From positions 35,691,822 to 35,755,821 of the forward strand of contig OX365955.1 in the NCBI GenBank assembly GCA_947247005.1: DNA of 64,000 nucleotides. The letters run 5' to 3'. The position numbers and the translations under genes are program-made. The DNA is from Spisula solida (lineage: Eukaryota > Mollusca > Bivalvia > Venerida > Mactridae). Position 1 is the first letter of the stretch, and every line of letters begins with the position of its first letter. Shown here piece after piece: positions 48,897 through 59,549 of this stretch. Below the pieces are notes generated by a model. The model did not search any database. It saw only the letters and a list, made by a program, of their open reading frames with translations, and was not told where the DNA came from.

Positions 48897-50684
48897 CTTT
48901 TTGGTAACCGGGGCTTGACTTGTTTCATCCTCTTTGGCTTTACTTTGAATCTGCTTGAACTTTTGTAGCATGGAAGATGTAGTATTAGGTGCGGGCATAC
49001 CAGCTGTCCAGTCAGTATCAGCCTCTCTATAGATACCTTCCTTCACTTCAGGATTATTCTCTACAATAACTGACGATTCCTGTGGTTGATATTGTCCTGG
49101 AAGCTCACTTGGATGAACACCATTGGTGACCCCCATTGGAGATTTCGGACTGAGTGGTCCCCTATCTCTGGGAGGTGTGAATTGCTTAAACCTTGGAGAT
49201 GTTGATGATGTGGATTTGGCACTACCAGATGATGACTCGAGTTGTTTCCACTTTGATACCATATTTTTAGCGTACCCTTGTTCTGGCATTTCAGCCTCCG
49301 GAGTTGCTTCCCTTTCTCTAGCAACATCAGCCACTGATTTACTCGGAGTGTTCTCTAATACACCACTTTCTGACTTTCTTGTCTCAACCACTAAATGATC
49401 AGAGGGTGTATTCTCATAAACGCCGGATTCTGGTGGCGGTGTAAATTCTTTTGTTTTTTTACCAGGTGAGCTTGATTGGGAACCACTTGTTTGAATCTCC
49501 TTGAATTTGTTCAATATATTTTTAGTAGATCCTTGTTCAGGTAATGGCTCTTGGACAGCTTCTCCAGACCTGATAACATCTTCTCTAGCTTCTGGATGGT
49601 TCTCAACCACACCAGCAACAGTACGACCAGGACTAACCTCTCGTGGTGGAGTTATTGCCCTTCCCCTCGATGAGGAACTCACCGGTGATGATGATTGCTT
49701 CTGAATTTCCTTGAATCTCTCCATTGTCTTCTTGGCAGCACCAGCCTCTGGTAGGATTTCTTCTGTGACTTCACCTGACCTTATAACTTCTCCTTTTATA
49801 ACAGGTGTGCTTTCAAATTCTCCAGATTCTGTCTGTGGTTCATATTTCTCTAGGTAACCTCTTGGTTCAGTCACAAACTCTGTTTTACCAGATTTATCAT
49901 GACTGATTTCCCGTTTTGGAGACGGTGGTGGTTTATTCCCAACTTCTGATTCCATCTGTTTGAACTTGGACAGCATTGATTTGGCAGCCCCAGCTTCTGG
50001 TAGCACTTCATCTGCCTTATCTCCTGACCTGACAACATCCTCCTCCGATTGTGGTACATTCTCGAACACTCCTGTCTCACTCTTAGCTTCAGTATACTCA
50101 ATCCTCTCGCCCCGTGGCTCACTTACATATTCCACTTTACCAGACCTGTCTGGTGTCATCTCACGTTTGGGGGATGATTGTGTTACCTTACCAGATTCGG
50201 TCTCAATCTCTTTAAATCTGTTCAAAATGTTTTTAGCTGAACCTTGTTCAGGTTTAAAGTCCTCAGTTACGTCACCTGACCTGACAACAACCTCCTCGTG
50301 ACCTTTAGGTTCACTTTCAAACACACCTGATTCTACTTTAGCTTCATATTGTGGAAGATGTTCATCTGGTTGACTCTCGTATTCAACTTTATCTGCTTTT
50401 CTAGGTGGTGATGCAGCTCTGGCCTTGGGGACTGATTTTGATTTTTCTTCTGATATTGATTTGAATCTACTGACTAAATTTTTAGCCATTCCAATTTCTG
50501 GCATTTCTTCTGGTGGTTGATCAGCTTCGCGTACGACATCAGGATTTTTAACTGGTTCATTTTCGAATTCTCCACCTTGATCGTATTCTTCTTTAACTGA
50601 GATTTTTTTAGGTGTCTGTTCCTCACTTGAAGTTTTACCGGATTCAAACTTCTGACGAACATTGTTCATCTCAGCAAAGTGAAT
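48897..50684 (-). CDS. LIMA1/EPLIN-like gene, large repeat exon (long isoform, 596 codons)
   Basis: This 1788-bp exon is phase 0 at both ends: acceptor TTTGTTTCAG|ATT and donor AAAAAG|GTGAGT. It starts IHFAEMNNVRQKFESGK, a short helix-like segment resembling the 'LKxxFExGE' stretch upstream of the LIM domain in LIMA1. Seven copies of a motif follow, roughly 'ENxPxxxxDVxRSGDxxxExLPExGxAKNxLxKFKxIE', with cores near residues 62, 145, 229, 312, 382, 467 and 564. Low-complexity Ser/Pro/Lys linkers with many SP and TP sites separate them. The exon ends QAPVTKK, directly before the LIM exon. No membrane segment or enzyme domain is visible. Role is inferred: a disordered actin-binding or scaffold region of a cytoskeletal LIM protein, the KFKxIE segments being possible actin- or partner-binding helices. 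Coding is secure from length, splice sites and repeat conservation; the EPLIN assignment is moderate. The open antisense frames over it are shadows. Confidence 0.92.
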
Positions 50685-51059
50685 CTGAAACAAAACAACA
50701 GTTGCAATTTTATTTGAACGGTCAAAAACAATTCCAAGCTATAATCAATGTGGGAAAATCTGCAGAACTGAATTAAAGTAATTACTCTCTTATGAATGTA
50801 TAAATTATATGAAATGTTACGAAAAGTGCAGTAAACTAAATCTGCTTTACATATTTTACAATATTATTCTGATACTGGGCTGATCAACAGTCCTGAAGTT
50901 ACTCAGACATCTTGAGCACCAAACAAGGGAGCAACATGTATACACCCTTTCAAATAAGCGATTATCATGCGTGGAGAGTTACCTCCCTTACCGGATGTAA
51001 CATAGGCTGGGGGTAAAACAAATAAACACTAATGCGATTAGCAGGAGTGAACAGATATT

Positions 51060-52421
51060 TACAAACTTAACCTAGATTTTATACAGACAAACATTGTGAC
51101 CAAGTTTCATATAGATTAGGTAAAGCAGGTGACCTCTAGAATGTTAACAAGGTTTTTTTCAATGTAAACTTGTGACCTAGTTCTTGACCCCAGATGACCC
51201 AGTTGAGAACTTGACCTAGATTTAATAAAAACACATATTGTGACCATGTATCATTCTGATTACATCAAAAATATGACCTCTATAGTGTTAACAAGGTTTT
51301 TCTTTGATATGACATTGTGACTTAGTTTTTGACCACAGATGACCAGATGACCCAGTTATGAACTTGACCTAGATTTCATAGCGACACACATTGTGACCAA
51401 GTTTCATATAGATAAGGTAAAAAATGTGACCTCTAGAGTGTTAACAAGGTTTTTCTTTGATGTGACCTGGTGACCTAGTTTTTTACCCCAGACAACCCAA
51501 TTACGAACTTGACCTAGATCTCATAGAGACATACATTGTGACCAAGTTACATTAGGATTATGTCAAAATTGTGACCTCTAGAGTGTTAACAAGATTTTTC
51601 TTTGATTTGACCTAGTGACCTAGTTTTTGACCCCAGATGACCCAATTACAGACTTGACCTCGATTTTATAGAGACAAACATTGTGACCAAGTTTCATAAA
51701 GATTAAGTGAAAACTGTGACCTCTATAGTGTTAACAAGGTTTTTCTTTGATGTGACCTGGTGACCTAGTTTTTGACCCCAGATGACCCAATTACGAACTT
51801 GACCTAGATTTCATAAAGACAAACATTGTGACCAAGTTTCATTAAGATTATTCAAAATTGTGACCTCTAGAGTGTTAACAAGATTTTTCTTTGATTTGAC
51901 CTAGTGACCTAGTTTTTGACCCCAGATGACCCAATTACAGACTTGACCTCGATTTTATAGAGACAAACATTGTGACCAAGTTTTATAAAGATTAAGTGAA
52001 AACTGTGACCTCTATAGTGTTAACAAGGTTTTTCTTTGATGTGACCTGGTGACCTAGTTTTTGACCCCAGATGACCCAATTACGAACTTGACCTAGATTT
52101 CATAAAGACAAACATTGTGACCAAGTTTCATTAAGATTATTCAAAATTGTGACCTCTAGAGTGTTAACAAGATTTTTCTTTGATTTGACCTAGTGACCTA
52201 GTTTTTGACCCCAGATGACCCAGTTATGAACTTGACCTAGATTTCATAGATACAAACATTGTGACCAAGTTTCATAAAGATTAAGTGAAAACTGTGACCT
52301 CTAGAGTGTTAACAGTCCAATTGTTGACGGCGCACGGTTCACGGCGCACGACGGACAAAAGGGTGATCACAAAAGCTCACCTTGAGCATTTCGTGCTTTC
52401 GTGCTCAGGTGAGCTAAAAAG
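51060..52421. mobile_element. Composite tandem-core element, copy 6
   Basis: About nine 146-bp units (GTGACCTCTAGAGTGTTAAC, GACCTGGTGACCTAGTTTTT, AATTACGAACTTGACCTAGA, ACAAACATTGTGACCAAG) end at TGCTCAGGTGAGCTAAAAA. Units alternate in pairs (TTTGATGTGACCTGG versus TTTGATTTGACCTAG), so the array has a two-unit higher-order period of about 290 bp. The left end is not recognised. Confidence 0.8.
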
Positions 52422-53275
52422 GGGGATAGTTTGGACAAATTATGCAGGACCGTTACCTACCTGTGTAGGTCCTCTTGGTCATGAAGGTAAACAAATAAGC
52501 ATTTCTTAGTCCAAAAGGGGGCATAATTTCAACAAAGTGCTAAATAGTTATCTTCTCCTGTGTAGGGGTTGGGGTCATGATGGTGAACAAGTATGCAAAG
52601 TATCAAAGCAATATATCAATGCACTAAATGAGAGATATAAGAGGTTAAAAAACCTGTACCTAAATTTTAACATTTGCATTTCCAAGTCCAAAAGGAGGCA
52701 TAATTTCAACAAAATGCTTGATAGAGTTACCTACCCCTGTGTATGGGTTGGGGTCATGATTGTGAACAAGTATGTAAAGCAATATGTGAATGCACTTTGA
52801 AAATATTAGAAGTGAAAAAACCTGTACCTAAACTTTAACATTTGCTAAGTTGAAAAAGGGGGCATACTTTCACCAAAATGCTTGATAGAGTTACCTACCC
52901 CTGTGTATGGGTTGGGGTCATGATGGTCAACAAGTATGCAAAGTATCATAGCAATATGTTAATGCACTATGAAGATATTAGAGGTTAAAGAACCTGTACC
53001 TAAACTTTAACATTTGCACTATTTGCACTAAGCAGAAAAAGGGGGCATAATTTCAACAAAATGCCTGATAGAGTTACCTACTCCTGCATATGGGTTGGGG
53101 TCATGATGGCAAACAAGTATGCAAAGTATGAAAGCAATATCTCAAAGGACTTAGAGAATATAAGAGGTTTAAAAACCTGTACCTAAACTTTAACAAAAGT
53201 GTTTCGCCGACGCCAACACCGATGCTCGGGTGACTGCAATAGCTCCCCTTATTCTACGAATAGTGGAGCTAAAAA
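52422..53275. mobile_element. Tandem-core element with 'GGGGGCATAATTTCAACAAA' units
   Basis: Four to five units of about 180 bp (GGGGGCATAATTTCAACAAA, ATGCTTGATAGAGTTACCTA, TGGGTTGGGGTCATGATGGT, AACAAGTATGCAAAGTAT) run directly on from the previous element and end TAGTGGAGCTAAAAATC. Confidence 0.75.
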
Positions 53276-53774
53276 TCTCTTCATGTCTTACATCTAACAT
53301 GCAAGTCCTGTAGAATGAGTAGCATGCACAGAGGGTTTATCCTGTATGGTAAGGATGTAGCATGCAAACATATGTTTTAAGCGTGCAAGTTTGGCAGAGT
53401 CTATAAAGAGTGAACTGAAAATCTGACACAAATGAATCATCAGATAAAAAATGTGTGTAGGTTAAACTTAGGATCTGTTGAATATTATCTACTGATTTTA
53501 GTGCAAAAATACTATTGTTTCTAAAGCAGTGAATGAGTAAAGGCAACTACATGATTTTACTATACCAACAACTGTTAATGAATCAAGTCAAATGGGTGGT
53601 AATAAAAATGCATCATTTTTTAAAAAAAATCAATATTACTTTTTTCCATATTTCCCAAACTGTAAATCATTGCATTCCTTGCATTCCATTATTACAACTA
53701 CATCTGATTGTTAAACCACATCATCTAAACATTATCATCAAGCAAATCTTAATAAATTCAGTTCAATTATACAT
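53276..53774. other. Intron sequence with no recognised feature
   Basis: AT-rich non-coding sequence. Confidence 0.55.
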
Positions 53775-54375
53775 CCTGCATCGCAATGAAGGTAGAAGCC
53801 TTGCCAACACTCCCTGGGTCGCAAGGGATGTAGAAGCATTGCCAACACTCTCTGCATCGCAATGAAGGTAGAAGCATTGCCAACACTTCCTGGGTTGCCA
53901 TGGACGTAGAAGCCTTGCCAACACTCCCTGGGATGCAAAGGATGTAGAAGTGTTGCAAACACTCCCTGGATCACAATGAAGGGAGAACCATTGCCAACAC
54001 TCCCTGAATCACAATGGAGGGAGAAGTGTTGCCAACACTCCCTGGGTTGCAATGGATGTAGAAGTGTTGCAAACACTCCCTGGATCACAATGAAGTGAGA
54101 AGCATTGCCAACACTCCCTGAATCACAATGGAGGGAGAAGTGTTGCCAACACTCCCTGGATCACAATGAAGGGAAATGCGTTGCCAACACTCCCTGGATC
54201 ACAATGAAGGGAAAAGCATGGCAACACTCCCTGGATCACAATGGGGGGGGAGAAGCGTTGCCAACACTCCCTGGATCAAAATGAAGGGAGAAGTGTTGCC
54301 AACACTCCAAGGATCACAATGAAGGGAGAAGTGTTGCCAACACTCCCTGGATCAAAATGAAGGGAGAAGTGTTGC
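53775..54375. repeat. 38-bp minisatellite, about 16 copies
   Basis: Unit GAAGCATTGCCAACACTCCC then TGGATCACAATGAAGGGA. The 5' third is more diverged (GTAGAAGCCTTGCCAACACT ... GGGTCGCAAGGGAT). Confidence 0.95.
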
Positions 54376-54439
54376 AAGAAATATTGAACCTGGATTTATT
54401 TAGATAGTTACAATCATGCAAGACATCAGAATATAGTGT

Positions 54440-54848
54440 ACATACTGAGGATCCACTGGTCTAGGTATAAAAATAATGAATTAAACATTTCTTGGACAAA
54501 CCATGGAATATTGAAGATCCACTGGTCAAGGTATAAAAATATTGAATTAAACATTTCTGGGATAAAACATGGAATATTGAGGATCCATTGGTCTAGGTTT
54601 AAAAATATTGAATTAAACATTTCTTGGACAAACCATGGAATATTGAAGATCCACTGGTCAAGGTACAAAAATATTGAATTAAACATTTCTGGGATAAAAC
54701 ATGGACTATTGAGGATCCATTGGTCTAGGTTTAAAAATATTGAATTAAACATTTCTTGGACAAACCATGGAATATTGAAGATCCACTGGTCAAGGTATAA
54801 AAATATTGAATTAAACATTTCTGGGACAAAAACATGGAATATTCAACC
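54440..54848. repeat. 66-bp tandem repeat with 132-bp dimer structure, 6 copies
   Basis: Units of AATATTGAAGATCCACTGGT, CAAGGTATAAAAATATTGAA, TTAAACATTTCT alternate between TGGACAAACCATGG and GGGATAAAACATGG. Both strands stay open for 130-147 codons because 66 is a multiple of 3; not a gene. Confidence 0.96.
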
Positions 54849-55271
54849 TGTCAGAGTAAGGCGACAGGCTAAAGAATGATGCTCCTATATGTAGAAGTCT
54901 GCATGAGCCATTGTAGAATTTTTATAAACATTGAAACTAGAGGTCTATACATCTCATGAGTGTGGTCATAATGAAATATCATAGGTTGTCAAAACGAGCC
55001 ACACTTTTAAGGACTGTAAAACATAGTTCCTTTATTGTTATACATGAAATATCTGGGACCATCAAAACAGACTGAAGGAATTATATTGGGACATAGTCAA
55101 TCAAGCTTCTCTGAATAGAATATGCATTCAATAATCAGCCATACTGCTTATAAATTATTGTAAAAAAAGTTTCTACAACATTATCAAGGCTTAATTTATC
55201 TGTCTACTTAAAGATTGGAACCCTATAAATGGTTGATATCGCTATGACGACCAGATCATCAGAATGTATAC
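54849..55271. other. Intron between the 82-bp and 1788-bp exons, unique part
   Basis: No recognised feature apart from the donor of the 82-bp exon at 55266-55271. Confidence 0.5.
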
Positions 55272-55353
55272 CTCGTCCTTCTCATGCGATTCACGGAATA
55301 CATCAGGATCTCTCACCGCATCTTCCTCCGATATTCCATTCTCACTGATCTCA
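55272..55353 (-). CDS. LIMA1/EPLIN-like gene, 82-bp coding exon (long isoform)
   Basis: An internal exon enters in phase 2 (one base completes Ser) and ends in phase 0, encoding EISENGISEEDAVRDPDV followed by FRESHEKDE. The acceptor is TTCTATATTACAG|T and the donor is GAG|GTATAC. The acidic 'ISENGISEEDAVRDPDV' resembles the start of the motif repeated in the next exon (E-N-x-P-x(4)-D-V-x-R), so it may be a degenerate first unit. The exon is charged and predicted disordered. Its 3' splice-site side abuts a 43-bp tandem repeat (55354-55740) that contains several further copies of the acceptor and first exon bases, which is unusual. Coding is inferred from splice sites and phase continuity on both sides, without transcript support. 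Confidence 0.8.
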
Positions 55354-55740
55354 CTGTAATATAGAATAATAATCTCACTAGAGGATAATGATCTCACTGT
55401 AATATAGAATAATGATCTCACTAGAGGATAATTATCTCACTGTAATATAGAATAATTATCTCACTAGAGGATAATTATCTCACTGTAATATAGAATAATT
55501 ATCTCACTAGAGGATAATTATCTCACTGTAATATAGAATAATTATCTCACTAGAGGATAATTATCTCACTGTAATATAGAATAATTATCTCACTAGAGGA
55601 TAATGATCTCACTAGAGGATAATGATCTCACTGTAATATAGAATAATAAGCTCACTAGAGGATAATGATTTCACTAGAGGATAATTATCTCACTCGAGGA
55701 TAATGATCTTACTAGACAATAATGATCTCATTGTAATATA
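55354..55740. repeat. 43-bp tandem repeat abutting and containing copies of the exon's 3' splice site
   Basis: Unit TCTCACTGTAATATAGAATA, ATTATCTCACTAGAGGATAA, TTA, about 9 copies. On the gene's strand each unit contains CTATATTACAGTGAGA, the same bases as the true acceptor and start of the 82-bp exon. Confidence 0.93.
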
Positions 55741-55835
55741 CACACATATCACATTATAGCTAGATAACAAGTTGTTCAATCAGGGTAACATCATTTTGGA
55801 AATACACCAGCAAATCATTTCAACATGTTTTCTCT

Positions 55836-56421
55836 ATATCCTTTCCGCTACCACGATTTTTTGGGGGGCTACGAGAAATTCATATGGTCCCAATACCCCG
55901 TCCCTGAGACACTATTGACTTGCAGCACTGATAAAAACTCGATACATCCGGATGCTACACACCTGCCCAAAAGTGAAAGTAGGAAAAATTGTCAACATTT
56001 CGACTAAAGGTCGAAGGAAATGACGATGAAACGGTGACCCTAGCTTGGTAGGCCTACTTTTGGGCCCCTTTAAGGCACTGATCCTGACCCCTTTGTCTAG
56101 CCTAATATTCCTTCTATAGAAAAATAAAAGCTTTTTGGCGCTAAATGTTAATGCAATTCCACAGGGAATCCTACCGGAATGGCGGGTAGGACCAGTAATT
56201 TCAGTTTTGGAAAATCTACGTTCAAAGCCCTCTTTAAAGGTGACAAGCGGGCCCAAAAACCTGTGCACGACCGTGGCCCCTAATATCCTTTAGTCTGGGA
56301 TGCATGTGTATCCATGACAGCAAAATTCCCGATTTTGGGCATTTAGGTCATAAACTATGGAGGGCCGAAATGGCCATCCCGGCCAGTCTGCATTAGTATG
56401 CTATGGTAGCGGAAAGGATAT
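55836..56421 (-). mobile_element. MITE-like element 'ATATCCTTTCCGCTACCAC', copy B (586 bp)
   Basis: Same ends as 20807-21412 and collinear in reverse: GCATACTAATGCAGACTGGCC is next to the right end here and next to the left end in copy A. No functional frame. It sits in the intron between the microexon and the 82-bp exon. Confidence 0.87.
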
Positions 56422-56475
56422 GAGCTGTTCTCCAAAAACCTGTGTCTCATAAGCAAGCTCTTACACACAAATATG

Positions 56476-57440
56476 TGAGCCGTTCTCCAGGAAAACGGGG
56501 CTTAGTGACAAAATTATGAAACTCATGATAATATAGCATTAGAAAGACAAGACTCTTTTGAACAGTTTCTGAAAATTTGAGCAAAATATAACATTAAATT
56601 ACAAAGTTCTAGACTTTTAAAATGAACCATTTCCGCCTACTTTGCTAGTGACGTTGCAAACGTCATTCAAACGTTAATTGATGTTACGTTAACAAGAAGT
56701 TCATGAATCCAGTATTTGATGAGTTCTTGACGTAAACTTTTCGAAATTGTATCATATTTTAGAATTACCTTATTACCTCGTATTATTGCCCCCCCCCCCC
56801 CCCCCCCTTCTAATTAATGTCTCCCCCCCTGCGCCAATTTTTGTACAAAAAATAAAAAATATCACCTTCAAAAATTGGTCCTACGGTAATCCAACAAACA
56901 GCCAGTCATGATAATCCATTCAAACAATCAATTAATTACCGCTCAGTAATTACATTGTTAATATTTAATATTGTGTATACGGTATCGTCGACTTAATTTT
57001 AATTCGCTTACGTCACAAAACTTTGTTATGAGTATGACCTATTAAATATTTGTTAAAATGCTTGATTGACTTATAATTGTCTGATGGGCGGGTGTATACC
57101 GACACCGGGTTGGGGGGGGGGGGGGGGGGTGGGGGTGTGCGATCATTTATACGAGTTCTGACTGTCTCTGCATTTATTTTTTCTTAAATGCATCGCCCCG
57201 GGAGCAATAAAACGAGGTAATATGGTATATTTCTTTTTTAATAAAACATATGTAAATTGTGAATTTTAGCCTTTAGAGCGAACTCTAAAAAATAAGTCTT
57301 AGACATAGTTCTATATTATCCAAGAACTTAAACTTAAATCAAAGACCATGACTTTTTCTCATTTAACAGGCTTTTCTTAACCTTATTACATAAACACTAA
57401 TACAATGTCACTAAGCCCGGTTTTCCTAGAGAACGGCTTA
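56476..57440. mobile_element. Palindromic-ended element 'AGCCGTTCTCCAGGAAAACG', about 960 bp
   Basis: The left AGCCGTTCTCCAGGAAAACG then GGGCTTAGTGACA is inverted at the right as TGTCACTAAGCCCGGTTTTC then CTAGAGAACGGCT. The arms are about 33 bp with a few mismatches. It carries the nested 56773-57220 element. Target duplication unclear. Confidence 0.78.
56773..57220. mobile_element. 448-bp MITE nested in 56476-57440
   Basis: Ends TTACCTCGTATTATTGCCCC and, inward from the right, TTACCTCGTTTTATTGCTCC, with TA flanks (56771-56772, 57221-57222). C and G homopolymers near each end (about 56790-56807 and 57112-57130) can pair. Confidence 0.82.
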
Positions 57441-57746
57441 TATATATTTTAATTAATTATACAGTATCAATTTACTCATTTTGTCATGTTTTATTTTTCC
57501 ATGTCGGTCAAGCTGCTGAAAGAGATCCTGTATTTCATGGAAAGTAAATAAATTTCCCCTTCGCATGGCATATATTTGATAGAAATCGATGAAGAAATAA
57601 AACAGTTATGGCTATATTTATGTTCCAATGTTTACAAATTTCTACTTGGGACTGTAGCCTAAAGTAACGTGGTATCGCTACTCTGATCTAACACAGTAGA
57701 CTTTGTTGGAACATTTATAATGAATATAATCTAACACTGAACTTAC

Positions 57747-57780
57747 CTGGCTCCATTCACCTTCAACTTTTCTGCATTTT
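57747..57780 (-). CDS. LIMA1/EPLIN-like gene, 34-bp coding microexon (long isoform)
   Basis: This small internal exon is read on the minus strand. It is bounded by a strong acceptor (pyrimidine-rich tract ending TTTGTTTCAG) and a consensus donor (AG|GTAAGT). With two bases completing a codon begun upstream, it encodes NAEKLKVNGA, then leaves two bases (AG) that pair with the first T of the next exon to give Ser. The phase fit with the 82-bp exon, and of that exon with the 1788-bp exon, is the main evidence that it is real. The upstream exon must end in phase 1; I did not find it in 57.8-64.0 kb, so the gene probably starts beyond the window. It could be alternatively spliced, as microexons often are. 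Gene identity rests on the downstream exons. Confidence 0.75.
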
Positions 57781-57836
57781 CTGAAACAAAAGATATAAAC
57801 ATTCTTTAATCTAACAATTTTAAATAGAGAAGTCAC

Positions 57837-58355
57837 AATAATCACAATCAAGGGACACTACTCCTTATGTCATATTAATCACAACCAAAGGACACTACTC
57901 CTTCTGTCATATTAATCACAACCAAGGGACACTACTCCTTATGTCACAATAATCACAATCACAGGACACTACTCCTTTAGTCATATTAATCACAACCAAG
58001 TGACACAACTCCTTATGTCACAATAATCACCATCAAGGGACACTACTCCTTTAGTCATATTAATCACAACCAAGGGACACTACTCCTTATGTCACAATAA
58101 TCACAATCAAGGGACACCACTACTTATGTCACAATAATCACAATCAAGGGACACTACTCCTTATGTCACAACACTATCATGTGACACTACTCATTAAGTC
58201 ATATTAATCACAACCAAGGGACACTACTCCTTAAGTCATAATAATCACATCAAAGGGACACTACTCCTTAAGTCATAATAATCACCATCAAGGGACACTA
58301 CTCCTTAAGTCATAATAATCACATCAAAGGGACACTACTCCTTAAGTTATAATAA
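57837..58355. repeat. 37-bp minisatellite, about 14 copies
   Basis: Unit AATCACAATCAAGGGACACT then ACTCCTTATGTCACAAT, with CATATTAATCACAACC variants. It lies just upstream (transcript sense) of the microexon. Confidence 0.95.
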
Positions 58356-58464
58356 TCAAATTAAGTAATTGACTGCATGTGTAAATGTCTGCTTTAAATG
58401 CGTCCCATTTTATAATTTTACAGTCAAATTTATTAAAATTAGACTTGCACTAATTATAAATAAA

Positions 58465-59262
58465 ATAACAATATACTATATTTATATAGCGTCATTTTCA
58501 TGCGAACACACGTTCAAAGGCACTTTACTTATAGTGTTGCAGCCACGAGGGCTCAGGTGCAGCCTGTACCAGTGCAGATACAGCATGAACTGACCAGAGA
58601 GACAGACTGAAAAAAAGCCGCTGAAGTGAGAGAGACATTACATACAGGCATGTCCGGCGCTGCAGAAGTGCACCTAGCTCTTATTTCAAATAGACAGCCT
58701 GGTTCTTTAATGTGCCTGGTGTATAGCACTGATCCATGGCTTCCTGGCACCTTTACCTAGATACTTTAATGTGCCAGGGCCGGTATTTATAAAGCATCTT
58801 AGTGAAAACTTAAATATTTTGACTTAAGATAAAATATTGAGCTGACCATATTTCACAAGAAACGAAAAATAACCCATGGTTTCTATATGATTACTGTAGC
58901 TCTTAACATAATGCTTCTAAACAATGTAAATAATTGTTAATATTAGTTTTCCTGTTTAGCTGATACACATAAGCAAAATTCTAAGTTTTCACTTAAGATG
59001 CATTATAAATACCGACCCTGGTGTATAGCACAGATACACAGCTTCCAGGCACCTTTACCCAGATACTTTAATGTGCCTGGTGTATAGCACCGATACACAG
59101 CTTCCTGGCACCTTTACCCAGATACTTTGCATTACACATGTTCAATACAGCGGTAAATATTATAAATATTTCAGATATAGTCCAGCTACCATGCCCGGGG
59201 GTAGAACACACGACCTCTGGATTGACAGTCCCAGTGTGTTACCACTGAGCTATCTGTGCTGT
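58465..59262 (-). mobile_element. SINE, first family, minus orientation, with MITE insertion
   Basis: Read on the minus strand, the head is AGCACAGATAGCTCAGTGGT, AACACACTGGGACTGTCAAT, CCAGAGG. The body has GGCACATTAAAGAACCAGGC and GAGCTAGGTGCAC, and the end is AAAGTGCCTTTGAACGTGTG ... CGCTATATAAAT. The same layout as 32306-33026. A 51-bp body segment (GGCACCTTTACCCAGATACT) is tandemly repeated, and a MITE occupies 58776-59029. Confidence 0.85.
58776..59029. mobile_element. About 254-bp MITE 'AGGGYCGGTATTTATAA' inside the SINE
   Basis: Ends AGGGCCGGTATTTATAAAGC, then ATCTTAGTGAAAACTTA, and inverted CTAAGTTTTCACTTAAGATG, CATTATAAATACCGACCC. It interrupts the SINE sequence GTGCC|CTGGTGTATAGCAC, which is intact at about 59073-59090. 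Confidence 0.82.
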
Positions 59263-59549
59263 ACAATTGTACAACTATCACCGCATAAACAATTAGTACA
59301 CAAGACAACATACGTTATATGGCATTAAAACATCATTACATTAAATATAATAAATAATATAATAAATCACCTCCATTCATTTAATTGCTAATTGAAATTT
59401 ATAATATTTATAATTTTCTTTTTCTATGTACGTTGCTTTTTTGTAGTCATCGAAATACTATAATTTTTTATGACTCACACATTCAGATAAAGAAATATTT
59501 ACAAGTGGCAATATATTCTGCCATGTTGATCAGTTTCTCCAACAAGGGA

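Noticed and set aside
49123..50301. Several open frames on both strands across the 1788-bp exon
   Set aside because: Shadows of the real minus-strand frame, whose seven conserved motif copies and splice sites decide the reading.
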